NCBI GenBank assembly: GCA_028276315.1
Contig: JAPYWP010000038.1
Location: 1 to 6,324, forward strand
Length of the DNA stretch: 6,324 nucleotides
DNA from: Minisyncoccota bacterium
Lineage (GTDB): Bacteria; Patescibacteriota; Minisyncoccia; UBA6257; HR35
Direction: 5' to 3'
Positions 5,760 through 6,324 of the stretch are shown here, piece by piece. Under the pieces are notes generated by a model. It saw only the letters and a program-made list of their open reading frames with translations. It was not told where the DNA came from and did no database searches. The translations under genes and the position numbers were made by a program. Within the stretch, counting starts at the first letter, position 1. Each line of letters starts with the position of its first letter.

Positions 5760-5914
5760 TACGGATTAATGCGGATTTGAAACGGATAACAACGGATAAA
5801 TACAGATATTTAATATTTAAATCCGCATAGATCCGTGGCGGCGTTTATCCGCATTATTTTTATCAGCGTTATTTTTCTCCGCGTTCATCCGCGTTGTATC
5901 CGCGTTAATCCGTG
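5760..5914. repeat. degenerate CGGAT repeat array, partly palindromic
   Basis: The 181-base gap between the kinase and the pilin gene is filled with variants of a unit near AACGCGGAT. Units lie forward on the left (TACGGATTAATGCGGAT, then ACGGATA, ACGGATAA, ACAGAT) and inverted on the right (ATCCGCAT, ATCCGTGG, TATCCGCAT, ATCCGCGTT repeated). The outer ends, 5760-5776 and 5898-5914, pair over 17 positions with only two G-U. The two sides meet at an AT-rich centre near 5812. It may fold into a large hairpin in DNA or RNA and may act as the end of the upstream transcript, though no T tract follows. Confidence 0.8.
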
Positions 5915-5929
5915 GTATAATACTATAAT
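5913..5929 (+). promoter_or_regulatory. extended -10 promoter of the pilin gene, near-leaderless
   Basis: TGGTATAAT (5913-5921) is a perfect extended -10 lying eight bases before the ATG at 5930, so the message would have one base of leader or none. The TG is supplied by the last repeat unit of the array. A second TATAAT (5924-5929) abuts the ATG and is too close to serve. There is no Shine-Dalgarno. Confidence 0.6.
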
Positions 5930-6324
5930 ATGCTCCATAAAAGGCAGTATAAAAGTTTTACCTTAGTCGAATTAATTGTTACACTCTCTATAATTGTAGT
6001 ATTAGCCTCTATATTAATTGCAGCAATAAATCCTAATGCTATATTAAAGAGGTCAAGAGATGTTACAAGAGTACAAGATTTAGATACAATAGATAAAGCT
6101 ATACAAGTAATGAAGATTGAAATAAGTAATTTTGATGAGCTAAATTATGCATCACAAAATATAGTATATATCTCATTAAAAGATAGTTCATCAACTTGCG
6201 GAAGCTATATAAGTGAGTTACCTTCTTTACCTTCTGGCTGGCAATATAGATGCTCTAATTCTCCTACAAATATTGATGGAACTGGCTGGATTCCCTTTCC
6301 TTTTAATCAAGTACCACTTCTAAC
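5930..6324 (+). CDS. type IV pilin-like (pseudopilin) protein, 5' part, cut by window edge
   Basis: The first 131 residues of a type IV pilin or type II secretion pseudopilin, a family assembled into surface filaments or short periplasmic-type piston fibres. The N-terminus is a basic leader (MLHKRQYKS), then FTLVELIV and a hydrophobic helix to about residue 33. Glu14 is the conserved Glu at mature position 5. The prepilin peptidase site would be Ser9-Phe10, with Ser in place of the usual Gly. The helix continues through residues 36-65. Cys90 and Cys108 flank a short loop and could form a disulfide. GWQYRC (103-108) and GTGWIPFPF (117-125) resemble the globular part of pseudopilins common in CPR genomes. 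The gene starts just after the repeat array. Its partners (prepilin peptidase, assembly ATPase) are not in the window. Family assignment is firm. Confidence 0.93.
   Translation, partial: MLHKRQYKSFTLVELIVTLSIIVVLASILIAAINPNAILKRSRDVTRVQDLDTIDKAIQVMKIEISNFDELNYASQNIVYISLKDSSSTCGSYISELPSLPSGWQYRCSNSPTNIDGTGWIPFPFNQVPLL

Noticed and set aside
5760..5914. CRISPR array
   Set aside because: Units are 8-11 bases, degenerate, in both orientations and without regular spacers.

Overview
This is an AT-rich bacterial window whose only rRNA gene is a complete but highly divergent 16S gene, not followed by 23S. Several 16S variants fit a Candidate Phyla Radiation (Patescibacteria) member: the 525 C-to-U change in the 530 loop, A at 921, an insertion in helix 6, and a lone 16S gene. 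So do the low GC and the CPR-style pseudopilin. The phylum-level placement is inference, and no finer placement is attempted.

Layout, left to right: (1) 1-499, minus: 5' part of clpP, cut by the window edge. (2) 529-562: terminator hairpin, minus strand. (3) 585-1436, minus: an isolated gene with its own promoter, Shine-Dalgarno and terminator, possibly encoding a divergent ADP-ribosyltransferase-fold protein. (4) 1550-1897, plus: a small four-helix membrane protein. (5) 1898-4051, plus: the 16S unit, with an extended -10 promoter, a perfect 23-bp processing stem, and a 16S gene whose helix 6 is interrupted by a 428-nt intervening sequence carrying an S23-type four-helix-bundle gene. (6) 4066-5748, plus: a stand-alone receiver-domain protein and a MOFRL-family glycerate kinase, 3 bases apart. 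(7) 5760-5914: a degenerate, partly palindromic repeat array. (8) 5930-6324, plus: start of a type IV pilin-like protein, cut by the window edge.

The main result is a set of signals that agree with one another. The 16S 3' tail lacks the CCUCC anti-Shine-Dalgarno core; the equivalent positions read UCUCU. Five of the seven coding genes are preceded by no convincing Shine-Dalgarno, and a sixth, the pilin gene, also lacks one. Three genes (clpP, the membrane protein and the gene inside the intervening sequence) share one arrangement, TATAAT, six bases, ATG, which would place the transcription start on the start codon. The pilin gene has nearly the same layout. This suggests a lineage that relies mainly on leaderless or SD-independent initiation. 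The ADP-ribosyltransferase-like gene is the exception and may be a newcomer.

The 16S gene looks functional despite its oddities. Substitutions at near-universal sites, including 1404 in the decoding region, are matched by compensating changes in their pairing partners.
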